Below, in pieces: positions 22,391 to 33,342 of a stretch of 64,000 nucleotides of DNA. The translations under genes were made by a program, and so were the position numbers. Within the stretch, counting starts at the first letter, position 1. The number at the start of each line of letters is the position of its first letter. The notes below the pieces were generated by a model that saw only the letters and a list, made by a program, of their open reading frames with translations, made no database searches and was not told the origin of the DNA. The DNA comes from Portulaca oleracea (lineage: Eukaryota > Streptophyta > Magnoliopsida > Caryophyllales > Portulacaceae). The DNA is taken from contig CM055881.1 in NCBI GenBank assembly GCA_029582165.1, positions 40,706,655-40,770,654 of the forward strand, read 5' to 3'.

Positions 22391-22463
22391 GCCCACCGTG
22401 GGGGCTCGAACCCACGACCACTAGGTTAAAAGCCTTGCGCTCTACCAACTGAGCTAGACGGGC
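22391..22463 (-). pseudogene. tRNA-Lys-derived, anticodon TTT, cassette copy 2; probably degenerate
   Basis: Same body as the tRNA-Lys of copy 3, but the anticodon loop is CTTTTAA, changing CTT to TTT. The anticodon stem has one mismatch (CAAGG against CCTAG), and an extra base in the T arm (GGGGGCTCG on plus) makes it 73 nt. It could still be read as tRNA-Lys(TTT), but the T-arm insertion argues for decay. Confidence 0.65.
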
Positions 22464-22481
22464 AAACAACAACTTACCAAA

Positions 22482-22552
22482 GGGCCCAACCAGGTTCGAA
22501 CCGGTGACCTCTTGATCTGCAGTCAAATGCTCTACCACTGAGCTATGGACCC
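22482..22552 (-). tRNA. tRNA-Cys(GCA), cassette copy 2
   Basis: 71-nt cloverleaf with anticodon loop CTGCAGA (GCA). The T stem ACCGG/CTGGT contains one G-U pair; other stems are intact. It lies 18 nt upstream of the Lys-like sequence on the same strand. Confidence 0.88.
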
Positions 22553-23038
22553 TTTTGTTGTCTATTGGAAGCAAAATGTAACCCTCAGTCACATTATTAC
22601 CTAAACCTTCACTTGGATCTCTCACAAACACTGGTCTCACTTTCAAGATCCTCCCCATCTTATGCAACAATTTGAAGTAAAAGAGAAGATGAGTCAATCC
22701 TTCTGTACAATGCCCCGGGCACTTGTCTTATGCAACAATTTGAAGTAAAAGAATAACAAGATTTAAATTCACCCACCACAACTTAGGAAGACCCCTAAAT
22801 AGATCATATCATCGACATAAATCAAACAATATAAAAATCATCTTTCAGCCTTTTTACTTACAAATTGGCTCTTTCTCACTTCTCTCGGAACCATTTTAAA
22901 GAGAAGATGAGTCAATCCTTTTGTACCATGCCCCGGGCACTTGTTTAAGCCTTTAAAGATTGGAGAGCATAAAATATGAAAGGATTCACAAGAGATAATG
23001 GCATATGGTAAAAAAACATATTGAAAACTATAAGCAAC

Positions 23039-23110
23039 GCCCACCGTGGGGCTCGAACCCACGACCACAAGGTTAAGAGCCTTGCGCTCTACCAACTGAG
23101 CTAGACGGGC
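23039..23110 (-). tRNA. tRNA-Lys(CTT), cassette copy 3
   Basis: 72 nt and fully paired: acceptor GCCCGTC/GGTGGGC with two wobble pairs, anticodon stem CAAGG/CCTTG around loop CTCTTAA, T arm GTGGG-TTCGAGC-CCCAC. A run of seven T (plus AAAAAAA at 23011-23017) follows and can act as a Pol III terminator. This is the best-preserved Lys gene of the three. Confidence 0.93.
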
Positions 23111-23128
23111 AAACAACAGCTTACCAAA

Positions 23129-23200
23129 GGGCCCAACCGGGGTTCAAACCAGTGACCTCTTGATCTGCAGTCAAATGCACTACCACTGAGCTATGGACCC
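23129..23200 (-). pseudogene. tRNA-Cys(GCA)-derived, cassette copy 3; degenerate
   Basis: The anticodon arm is intact (CTGCAGA), but the D stem has a mismatch (GTGC for GAGC). The T loop has 8 nt, and the B-box core GGTTC has become GGTTT. Transcription and folding are probably lost. Confidence 0.75.
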
Positions 23201-23991
23201 CTTTCTTGTTGATCTTCTCAATCCAACGTAAGACCTTTAAAAATGTCATTTTTCAATATGCCTATATGCAAAACTCAAACAATCATAAATTACACTCAGT
23301 GTCATTTTCAAAATGACATACGCAATCAATAAAACCCTCAGTTGGATCCCTTACATTAATGGCTTATGCAACAAAATAATAAGTTAATGTTTCCATTTTT
23401 AGCGCAACTTTGTAAAGTACATTCACTAGGGAGCCAATAAATTATGCTGCAAAACAGAAAGTTCTATTCTTGTTCTTGAAGATCATCAATCTTGCTCATT
23501 GATACAAGAAAAAAGGGGTGAAAAAAAAATCACAGCACATCTGAGAAACTGATGCCTAATCTGACTGATCTCTGATTGTCTATATACATCAGCTGCAAAA
23601 AACAGCAACCCTTCCTTCCAAAGTTCCAACCTAACTTCTTCAGCAATGAGCATTGCCACCAAGGAGCTTTCGCACACCAATTTTTGCACATTATTCCCAT
23701 TGTTCTTCGCCCGAAAACTCACTATATATAGCTAAGCAAAGCTAATACTAAACGCTGATATTACTAGTACTAGCCAGTTGTAATTTGAGCACCAATGCAT
23801 GATCATCAGTAGATGATCAACATTTTCCAATCCGGTTTGCGATACCCTTTGGGAGTCTCTATCTAGATCGCCCCCATCAACATCAAAACTCACTATAGCT
23901 AAGTAAAGCTAAGACTAAACACCAATATGTGATCATCAGTTGGATGATCACCATTTTTCAGTCCGATTTATCAGACCCTTTGGTCTCTAGA
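23201..23991. other. 3' region of POLYCHOME-like gene A with a local duplication
   Basis: Cassette flank (CTTCTCAATCCA, shared with copy 1) ends at about 23225. From about 23718 to 24005 two related units of about 170 bp occur, each with AACTCACTATA...GCTAAG(C/T)AAAGCTAA, TGATCATCAGT.GATGATCA and GATAC/AGACCCTTTGG. The second unit overlaps the end of gene A, so the 3' UTR and last codons took part in the duplication. Confidence 0.55.
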
Positions 23992-25304
23992 TCACCTCAT
24001 TGACATCAAAACGCGCACTTTCCTTTCCCTCTCGGCCCTCTTGGCAGCCGGGGTTCTCTCAAGCTTGCGCTGCTCCTTGACCCAGACTTCCCGCACCTTC
24101 TCAATCGAGTTTAGGAGCTTCTTCTCCGGGGTTAGGGCATCCCAATCTGCACGGTTCTCCTTGGGACTAAGAGCAAAATGGTCCATGATCTTCACCACTT
24201 GTATTGCAGGAGATTGCTGAGGTTTCATTAGGATAGTAGGGAGGGGGGTTGATTCTCCAACTTCAAGGTGCTCGGGCCAAGCAACTGCAAGTGAGGGTGC
24301 ATTGGTGGTGGTTGTTTCGTCTACGCGTCGTTCCTCCCTTCTCCTTTCAATGGCCTGTTATAGCACCAATGAAATTATAAGATTAATACTTGTAATAAAA
24401 ACTCAAATGCAAAACATATATCCCAAGATTTAAGAGGGGTTTTAGAAAAAACCCAATATTTGGACAAAGTAAATCATTGATTTTTCCCAAATAGGAGGAG
24501 TAATTCCTTATATGAACATAGGGATGCAACCAGAATTGACTAATCAACTAACCATTAAACACCCATCAAATCAAAACCCACCCATAATCAAATGCAACAA
24601 AAATCACAACAAATATGTTCAGACCAATATCATTACCCAAGACTAACAATTTCATCTGCAACTACTGCTGACCCTTACACTCTACACAACAACCAAATTA
24701 GCACAAAACAACCCACAAACTTTCTCAAATGCTTCCAAGTATGAATATAGAAACTCAATCAACTACTCCAAAATCCGACCCAATCAAGATATAGTAAGGT
24801 TGAATGTAGCATTTTTACCGCTAAATTTTACAATCTAGAAAAACCCGGCTCCAAACTAACCACTTATTACCAATACTTTCGAGTATGGACATTAAAATTC
24901 AGCTCACTAACCACCAATTATAATTCCAATTAATCACCCATCTAATCCAAACAGCAAACAATTAAAAACCCATAAGATGATAAGAAAGAACCAGAAATCA
25001 TTACCCCAACAATGGCAGTAATATCCCTAAGAGGCGTTCTCGGGTGCCATTGAGGCAGCACACTTCTCCTCCTCGCCGGCGTCACCGTCGCCGGCGACGA
25101 CATCTGAAAACTCCGGGCATTCCCAACCCTGTGGACCCCACCTCTCCTCCCACCGGACCCACCTCCACCGGCGACGTTCCGGGTCAGCCCGACCCACCGG
25201 AGCCCGGGTTCGTCGACGACGAGGTCAACTCTCCGGGCAGCTCCCCGGAAAAGTGTCGAAATGTCGACGGGTCTCGGCAGTCGGTCTCTTGACGGCGCCG
25301 GCAT
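23992..25304 (-). CDS. POLYCHOME/UVI4-like APC/C inhibitor, paralogue A
   Basis: Two exons, 25304-25005 and 24354-23992 (663 nt, 220 aa). POLYCHOME/UVI4 and GIG1/OSD1 are plant proteins that restrain the anaphase-promoting complex and so control endoreduplication and the meiotic and mitotic divisions. Hallmarks: N-terminal [22 protein letters not shown], the central [11 protein letters not shown] block with an RxxL-type D-box, an IERRR start to exon 2, and the C-terminal block [14 protein letters not shown] followed by [10 protein letters not shown] and the terminal Met-Arg tail (LMSMR). The tail is a known APC/C-contacting feature of this family. Unlike paralogue B it has no GxEN box; the corresponding region reads VHRVGNARS. 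The intron site matches paralogue B, showing common origin. Upstream DNA is tandemly duplicated. Confidence 0.9.
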
Positions 25305-25328
25305 CGTCTTCCTTTCTCCGGCTGCTCA

Positions 25329-25846
25329 AAAAAAACCCCTAATTAATCAACATTTCGATAACAAAATACGCAAAACACAGATTATCTCAGAGGAAAAACA
25401 TGAATACCCAGATGATATCTCTGAGCAGAAAGAAAGCTTGTTGTAATTCTGCAACTCTGAATTTACCAGAGGGAAGGGATTGGGTTGTTTTAAGCTAGGG
25501 TTTGAAGCGAGGAGAGCGAAGTTTAGAGCTTAAATTAAGAAAGAGTGGATCCAAAATGCCCAGAAAAAACCCTAATTGATCAACACTTCGACGATAAAAT
25601 ACGAAAAACACAGATTATCTCAAACGAAAAACATGAATACCCAGATGAAAAGAGGTGGTAAGAGAGTGAAACGAGGCATACCCAGATGATATCTCTGAGC
25701 AGAAAGAAAGGTTGATATTCTGCAACTCTGAATTTACGAGAGAGAGAGGAGGAATTAGGGTTGATTTAAGCTAGGGTTTGAAGTGAGGAGAGTGAAGTTT
25801 GGAGCTTAAATTAAGAAAGGGTGGAGCCAAAATGCCCAGAAAAATA
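25329..25846. repeat. Tandem duplication of about 235-280 bp upstream of POLYCHOME-like A
   Basis: Unit 1 starts AAACCCCTAATTAATCAACA at about 25333 and unit 2 AAACCCTAATTGATCAACA at about 25566. Both end in CCAAAATGCCCAGAAAAA. Shared landmarks are ACACAGATTATCTCA, GATATCTCTGAGCAGAAAGAAAG and TTTAAGCTAGGGTTTGAAG. Unit 2 has about 40 extra bases around a second ACCCAGATGA. It covers the likely leader and promoter of gene A. Confidence 0.85.
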
Positions 25847-27130
25847 ATTCGCAGTTGGGAAAATTTTAGCGGAAATTTGTTTTCATGTTTGAAAATTTGG
25901 GAAACTGAAAAGTAGATGGTATGAGCGGGATTTGCATTTGATTTGAATTTTGGTAGTGAAATCACGAGTCTGTCCCTAGTGTGACATTGTCCTATTATGA
26001 AGTTTTACGTCGACACGGAGGGTTTTATCGTCTTTTAATATCTCTTTTTTTTAATTTGTTTTTGGATGGATATTTTTCTATTAATGTGGTCTGCCGAGGA
26101 ATCAGATCTGAATTCTGGGGTTTGTCTCTTTATACATACAAGGTGGATTCCCCCCCTACAAGAAGGTTGAAATTTGAAAATTATGGAATTTTGATGATTT
26201 TAATTTTATTCTACAAATAATATACTATGAAATTGAATTTTTTTTTTCAGTTTTAAACTTACTTGTTTGGAATTTTGGATTATTAAATAAATAAAACTAA
26301 ATGCAAAATAACGTTTAGGTTCTATTAGGGGCGTGACATCCTCGTAAGAATATTCAACAGTGGCTGACACTGACAACCCGAGAAGTTCTATATACCTAGC
26401 GAAATCGACCAGCTTGAAGGATCCCCCTCCAAATGTCAAAATTAATTCACCCAAAATGGGCTCAAGCTTGAAGTTACACAACCTGGCTATTTGATAAAAT
26501 ATAAAGGAACATGAAATTAACCCAACCGAAAATGATCTAACTCGAATTCCGTTGAACCTGACCCACCGGAATGGATCCATCTCAAACCCGACCTAAACGA
26601 TTAAATTGTCATATCTACCACAACCCACTTACCATAATTTTCAAATTTCCACAATAAATATAGCTAAAGCGGACCTTCGTGTCATTTCCTAAGAGTAAAA
26701 ACAAAGGACAGTTTAGATGTGGGGCAATGGGAGTGAAATCACCAATAAGATGATCAAAACAATAATATATTCCTGAATGTGCATGAGGTTCATATGACAA
26801 TTTACTTGCTATTTCTTCGTATTGTCGCATGTTTTTAATGCGTAAAATTACATATGTTCATGTATATATGAAGAATTCAGACATTTTCTATTGCTTGAAA
26901 GTAATCATTTTATGTACGATTTCATCACTCACTTTTTTTCCTGATTATTCTTAACCAAAATTCCTAAAAAGAATGGTTTTAAAACAAAATGCAAGATCAT
27001 AGGGCCTTGGGCTATAATGCTCCAGCCTCTACAAAGTACAACACTACACAAAAATTAAAAAACATAAAAGTCATTGAGATATTTGTATTATTATTACAAA
27101 ACCAGTCAAAAGAATAAGCCCTGGTAGCAT
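25847..27130. other. Intergenic, repeat-rich
   Basis: No gene recognised. 26430-26600 contains an ACCCGA-type dispersed repeat (ATTAACCCAACCGAAAATGATC ... CCTGACCCACCGG). The rest is AT-rich. Confidence 0.4.
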
Positions 27131-27753
27131 GGGTGGGCACCATAAATCTAAACCGCAAATTGAACCGCAAAATCGCATAAACCAAATCGTAAAATGCGGT
27201 TAATTGAATTGATTTTTGCATAAAAGCGGTTTAGATTAACCAAACCGCTATGAGCGGTTTAGGTTTTGGTTTTGGATTTTCATGAAACGGTTAACCGTGG
27301 TTAACCGCTCTCAATTAAGTTGAAAAAAAACTTGTGTGGAAGTGTGGAAACTTGGATGTTTGGTTGATGACTTGTTGGTCATTTGACATTCACTGTTTTT
27401 CAAAGGCAGGGGCAGCAGACAACCGGATTGGGCAACAAGTATTGCCGGCCGGCGCAAGCGTATCGTCATATCGGAATATGAATTTATTAGTAATATGATT
27501 GCATTTATTTGCATAAATGTTATTGTAAATTTCCAGGAAATCAGTTAATCATAAACAGTGTGTGTTAACCGGGTAAATTTTCAGATTTTAAAAGTCGTTA
27601 ACCGGCACCACTTCTAATTGCGGTTTCGAGGTTTGGTTTAAGTTCCTAGATTTCAAAATCGATTAAACGCATATTGCGGTTGCGGTTTTCAAAATTCAAA
27701 GACCTCAAATGCGGTTAATCACATATGCGATTAACCGGTTATGCTCACCCCTA
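27131..27753. mobile_element. Non-autonomous hAT-like element
   Basis: Ends are GGGTGGGCA and, inverted, TAGGGGTGAGCA, of the type (C/T)AGGGGTG.GCA typical of plant hAT elements. Flanking GGTAGCAT and CCTAGCAT share 6 of 8 bases, the size expected for hAT target duplications. The inside has many GCGGTTAACCG and AACCGCA repeats in both orientations and no transposase ORF. Confidence 0.55.
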
Positions 27754-28048
27754 CCTAGCATAGTAGTAATCGAGAAATTTGTAATTTATAGATCAGTTGC
27801 ATAATAGTTTAAAATGAGCCTATCATTCAACGGATCTATATTCAAGTGGCATATACGTATGCAAATGTAATTTCATTTTTCAAATATCAACTTTTAGTAA
27901 ATTTTCATTTAGAAACATACTTTCAATATTTTTATCAATTTAAAGATTCTAACTCCATTGTCATTTTGTCACAAATGGTGGATTGAAATAACGGATACTA
28001 TGAAATAACGGATACTTTTTCTTGGTGCATTTTACATAGGGATGTTAG
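27754..28048. other. Short AT-rich spacer
   Basis: Nothing recognised between the hAT-like element and the gypsy insertion. Confidence 0.4.
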
Positions 28049-28053
28049 GCTAT
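28049..28053. repeat. Target-site duplication of the gypsy element, left
   Basis: GCTAT directly abuts the left LTR and is repeated exactly at 34391-34395 next to the right LTR. Confidence 0.95.
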
Positions 28054-28923
28054 TGATGCATAATGAATCAAAACTAATCCATTATACACGAAATGAAAAC
28101 GGATCGTTCACAAGTAAGAACTTGTGATTGTTGATTTCTCCAAGAAACGAATGAAACGAATGGAAAATGGAATGAAACGAAAGGCTTGGACGAGAGTTCT
28201 AATGATTATGACAAGAATGACAATCAAGAGAAACAAAGACTAAGCAAAACGTACCAACCAATGAAGAACAATACGACTTGATGTAGAAACAAGATAGAAT
28301 TGGCAATGGAAACCTCCTTGATTGATATAGACGCACCACAATCAATTTGATATCCAACTCCTCCTTTGCACCATCCAAGATTGCTCCCTCTTGGAATAGA
28401 AGAGAAGATTTGATCGAAATCCCCTCAAGGAATCCGAAACTCTAGCCAAAATGCTAGAAACTAAAGCATGACAACTTTAGAGAGAATTTGAGTGTTTATT
28501 ATGATTCAATAGAATGTAATGTGTGAAATGAGGCACCCTAAGGGGTCTATTTATACTACTCAAGCCCCCCTCAGGCGTGTACAAATCAAGAAAGAGGAGA
28601 AATCTAGCTTACATCATCTAATACAAGAATGACATCATAAAGAAACTAATGAACTAAGCTAGATTACATTTGATGATAACTCTCTCAATTCTTATCCAAA
28701 TTTAAAGATTCTTGAACCATATGAAAGCTCTTTGAATGTAGATTAATCCACTCTAGGACGTCTTCTATGATAGCCTTATGGTTCTTGAGATAGAGAGCAA
28801 ATCATCACTCCTCCATGGTTAATACCATTCGAGTGTGAACCAAATGTGATAGCCTCTAGCTCCTTTTCGATGTAGCTAAGTATTTGGCCTTCATGATGTA
28901 GGTTTGGAACCAATTCTACATCA
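28054..28923 (-). repeat. 3' LTR of the gypsy element (left on plus)
   Basis: Begins TGATGCATAA and ends TCTACATCA on plus. It matches the right LTR with three substitutions and three small indels by eye. It contains a minus-strand TATAAATAG (plus 28547-28555). Confidence 0.93.
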
Positions 28924-29096
28924 TTCCCCCCGAGTTGAGAAGAGTTTGTCCTCAAACTAGGAAGTTCTTCTCCTTCTTGATAATAAGGTTTGAGATCACT
29001 TATATTGAAAGTGCAACTTCCCTCATAACCATCATCTAGCTTCAACTTATAAGCATTATCTCCGATCTTCTCAATGACTTCAAAAAGGACCATCAC
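28776..29096 (-). pseudogene. Integrase C-terminus of the gypsy element, frame-shifted, running into the LTR
   Basis: Continues the integrase in another frame after the A5 run (29082-29086): VIEKIGDNAYKLKL, FNISDLKPYY and SLRTNSSQ are the expected post-integrase motifs. The frame crosses the LTR boundary at 28923 and runs about 49 codons into the 3' LTR. Confidence 0.8.
28924..28932 (-). other. Polypurine tract of the gypsy element
   Basis: Read on minus, CGGGGGGAA lies immediately before the 3' LTR, where plus-strand DNA synthesis is primed. Confidence 0.85.
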
Positions 29097-31944
29097 TTCT
29101 TGGTTTCAATTTCCCTTTTCTTCTACTTGGAAACCTTTCTTTCTTGAGGTGTATCCATACCAAGTCTCCAGGTTTGAAAATAACTTTCTTCCTCTTTTGA
29201 TTGACCTTCTCTTCAATCCTTTGGGTATACCTCATAATCTTTTCACGAACCTCCTCATGTAACTTCTTAATCTCCTCCACTCTCTTACTAGCTTCAAAAC
29301 TGAATTTAGTTGATGTAGACATAGGAGATAAATCCATAGGCTTGCGAGGGTTCTTACCATACACGACTTCAAATGGAGATAACTTTGTAGCTCGATTTGG
29401 ACTCCGATTATAAGCAAATTCAGCATGACTTAGCAAAGTATCCCAACTTTTCTTGTCCTTGCTCACCAAAGCTCGTAATAAGGCTCCCAACGTACGGTTG
29501 ACAACTTCAGTTTGTCCATCCGTTTGGGGATGACATGCCGTGCTAAATTTGAGCTTTGTACCCAACTTTTTCCATAAGGTAATCCAAAAATGACTAAGGA
29601 ATTTCGAATCTCTATCACTCACCATAGTCCTTGGAATACCATGTAACTTCACAACTTCTTCAAAGTAGAGATTTGCAACTTTAGTAGCGTCATAGGTAGT
29701 ATGGCAAGGAATGAAGTGTGCCATCTTCGAGAATCTATCAACAACAACCATAATAGAATCTTTCCCTCTTTGAGTCCTTGGTAGACCCACAACGAAGTCA
29801 AGGCTCACATCTTCCCATGGATGGTAGGGAATAGGTAGAGGCGTGTATAACCCTTGTGGTAGAACATGAGACTTGGCAAGGTTGCAAGTTCCACATCTTT
29901 TTACAATATGCTCAACATCTTTGATCATGCTTGGCCAAAAATAATGATCTCTCATCATCAAATAAGTCTTTTCAATACCAAAGTGACCAGCTAGGGCTCC
30001 TCCATGAATCTCCATGATCAATAATTCACGCAAGCTACTCCTTGGGATACAAAGTTGATTCCCTTTGAAAAGAAACCTCTCTTCAATATGAAACATCTCG
30101 TGTGGGTGCTTCTTTGAGAGCTCAAATACTTCTTTGAAATCTTGATCATCCTCATACAATTCTTTAATATGATCAAATCCAACAACTTTTGATTCAAGAA
30201 TATATGTAAGCAAGTACCTTCTTGAAAGAGCATCGGCACCTTTATTCAAATGATCGGCCTTATGTTTGATCACAAATTGGAATGATTGCATGAATTCAAC
30301 CCATTTGGCATGTCGTGGATTGAGTTTATGTTGCCCTTGGATGTATTTGAGAGCTTCGTGATCACTATGAAGGATAAACTCTCCACTTAGTAGATAATGT
30401 CTCCAATGCTCAAGAGCTCGTATAATGGCATAGAACTCTTTGTCATACGTACTATACTTTCTCTTTGCCTCATTCAACTTCTCACTAAAATAAGCAATTG
30501 GCCTTCCTTCTTGAGACAAAACCGCTCCAATACCAACACCACTTGCATCTACTTCAACTTCAAAGACTTTGTCAAAACATGGCAAGACAAGTATTGGTGC
30601 ATTACAAAGCTTCTCTTTGATTGTTTCAAACGCCCTTTCAGCACTTCTACTCCATTCAAACTCTTTATTTTTCAACAACTCGGTCATAGGATCCATAATA
30701 GTGCTAAAATTCTTGATAAATCTTCTATAGAAGGAAGCTAAACCATGAAATGATCGTACCTCATGGATGGACGTTGGTGTAGGCCATTCGTGTATAGCTT
30801 TGATCTTTCCTTGATCCACTTGAATACCATCTTGTGATAGCACATATCCAAGGAAGATGACCTTGGGTGAGAAGAAGGAACATTTCTCCATGTTTGCGTA
30901 GAACTTCTCTTTCTCCAAGATACACATGACTAGCTCTAAGTGCTTTACATGATCAAGCTCACTCTTACTATATATAAGAATGTCATCAAAGTATACTACT
31001 ACACATTTGCCAATCAAAGGCTTCAATACATGATTCATTAAGCACATGAATGTATAAGGTGCATTAGTAAGACCAAATGGCATGACTAACCATTCATATA
31101 GACCTTCTTTTGTCTTGAAAGCCGTTTTCCACTCATCACCTTCATGGATACGGATTTGGTGATATCCACTTCTCAAATCCACTTTGGAAAAGACAATACT
31201 CCCATATAACTCATCAAGTAGATCCTCCAAGCATGGAATAGGGAACCTATACTTGATAGTTATCTTGTTGATGGACCTACAATCCATACACATGCGTTGC
31301 GAACCATCTTTCTTTGGAACTAGTAACACCGGAACGGCACATGGACTCATGCTAGGCCTTATTAAACCCCTTGCAAGTAGCTCATCAACCTGTTTTTGTA
31401 CCTCTTGAGCTTCCTTGGGATTCATTCTATACGCCGCTTTGTTTGGAAGGATGGCTCCGGGAATGAGATCAATTTTGTGCTCTATCTCCCTTCTTGGTGG
31501 CAAACCGTGTGGCATCTCATTAGGGAACAAATGATTGAACCTCCTTAGGATGGGTTGGAGCCGTGGGTGTTCACGAGTTGGGGCAGCTTGTTCCTCTTGC
31601 AAATTAGCCAAAATCAACTCCTTTTGCTCATGGAACTCATGTTGATCCGCTTTTAGCAAAGAAACAATATTGGACTCCTTCTCTTGCTCCTTTTGTTGGG
31701 GTGGCCGAATGATAGAAGAAGGTGGCAAAGGGGCCAATGTGATCTTCTTGTTGATGGTGAAGGAATAAGTGTTCATTCTCCCATCATGTGTGACGTACCT
31801 ATCAAAAAGCCAAGGTCTCCCAAGCAAAATATGACAAGCATCCATTGGTATTACATCACACCATATTTGATCTTTATAACTCTTCCCAATGGATAAAGAT
31901 ACAAGCACACGCTTATCAATCTTAATACCCTTCCCATGACTCAA
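29080..31944 (-). pseudogene. pol of the gypsy element (protease end, RT, RNase H, integrase)
   Basis: 954 codons open in one frame. In order: the end of protease (HILLGRPWLFDR), reverse transcriptase with the YFDD active site and FSKVDLRSGYHQI, RNase H starting at VEVDASGVGIGAVL, then integrase with its HHCC zinc module (H..H ... CGTC) and DDE core (DFVVGLPR, VSDRD, HPQTDGQTE). The same frame is open upstream across an in-frame TAG into gag. At the other end it terminates just after KPRSDGPF because of a one-base shift. Confidence 0.92.
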
Positions 31945-33267
31945 CTATTGTATATTATAAGGAGAGGGATGAGAACTCACTTCTAACTTTAATTTTTCAA
32001 CCATCATAGTAGAAGCCGCATTAGTACAACTACCACCATCTATAATGAGTGAACATACCTTCCCTTGAACCGTACATCTAGTATGGAAGATAGTTTCACG
32101 TTGCTCCAATTCGTTTGGTGTAGAAGCCACGCTTAATGCCCTCCTCAACACAAATAATTCTCTATCATCCGCTTCTTCCACATTTTCCTCTTCACAAATG
32201 TCATTGTCCTCCTCAAGTTGCTCTTCTTCATATTCACTTTCATGGCAACTTGGTTCAACATATATAGCACTTTGATACTCAACAAGAGAAACTACACGTT
32301 TGTTAGGACATTCGGATGCAATATGGCCCAATCCTTGGCACCTAAAACATCTTCTTGGAGGCAATGTCCTTGGTTCTTGAACATGGGGTTTGGATGGGGG
32401 ATTTTGTGGCTGATTTTGTGGGGTTTTTCCGTAGGGTTTTTGGGAGGATGGGGGCTGATTTTGTGGAGTTTTGTATTGTGTTTGGGTAGGCGGATGTGTG
32501 GTATAAGGTTTGGATTGTGTAGGGTACGTTCTCATGGTATCTTTTCCTCTTTCTTTCCTTTGCCTTTCTACTTTCAAGGCCAAAGTACTTAATTCATCCA
32601 ATGATTGATAAGAATGTAACTCAACAATATTACGTATCCAATCATTTAAACCAATTAGGAAACGTACCAAAACTTGTGGCTCATTCTCCTTCAAATCACA
32701 ACGCCAAAGGAGATGTTCAAACTCCTTGGTATACTCTTCCACCGATTTGGATCCTTGAACTAGCTTTTGGAGCTTGACATAATTGTCTTGGACGTAGCTT
32801 TGGGGTAGAAACTTGCCTTGCAATTTGGACTTCATCTTTTTCCATGAACGAATTTTGTCCTTTCCCTTTGCTTGTCGCTTCTTTTGCAAGTTAGTCCACC
32901 AAATAGAAGCATGCTTTCTCAACTTCAATGCTACATACTTCACTTTTAGTTCATCATTAACTTCTTTCAAATCAAACACTCTTTCAACCGTTTGAATCCA
33001 ATCAAGAAATACCTCCGGATCTAAACTACCATCAAATTCGGGTATTTCAACTCTAAAATCAAAACGTTCACCTCTTCTTGGAAATGGACTAGGCGTGCCA
33101 TATGAAGCATCTTCACCAACATTTATAGACTCCTTTTGTAAAGCACGGTTCAAATCCATATAGGTCTTTAATTGTTTTTGCAACATATCAATTCGTAACC
33201 TCATAGCATCAACATCCTTAGGTGAATTAGTTTGAGACTCGTCCATTTGATTCAATCTTGATGTCAA
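31945..33267 (-). pseudogene. gag and protease start of the gypsy element
   Basis: 440 codons ending at an in-frame TAG (31945-31947). Contains the retrotransposon gag core (VALKLRKHASIWWTNL, QKLVQGSKSVEEYTKEFEHL), a CCHC zinc knuckle CFRCQGLGHIASEC, and the protease active-site segment IIDGGSC near the end. The stop falls inside protease, so it is more likely a mutation than a gag-pol boundary. The CAA-TAG context, however, resembles known leaky stops. Confidence 0.9.
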
Positions 33268-33342
33268 TTTAGAACTCTCGTAGGGTAAGGGACGGATTTG
33301 GCTAGGTTAGTGTTAGGTCTTAGGGTTCTTTGTGGAGCTTAA

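Noticed and set aside
28054..28923. A chromodomain at the end of the gypsy integrase
   Set aside because: The C-terminal frame ends in the LTR with no aromatic-cage motif visible.
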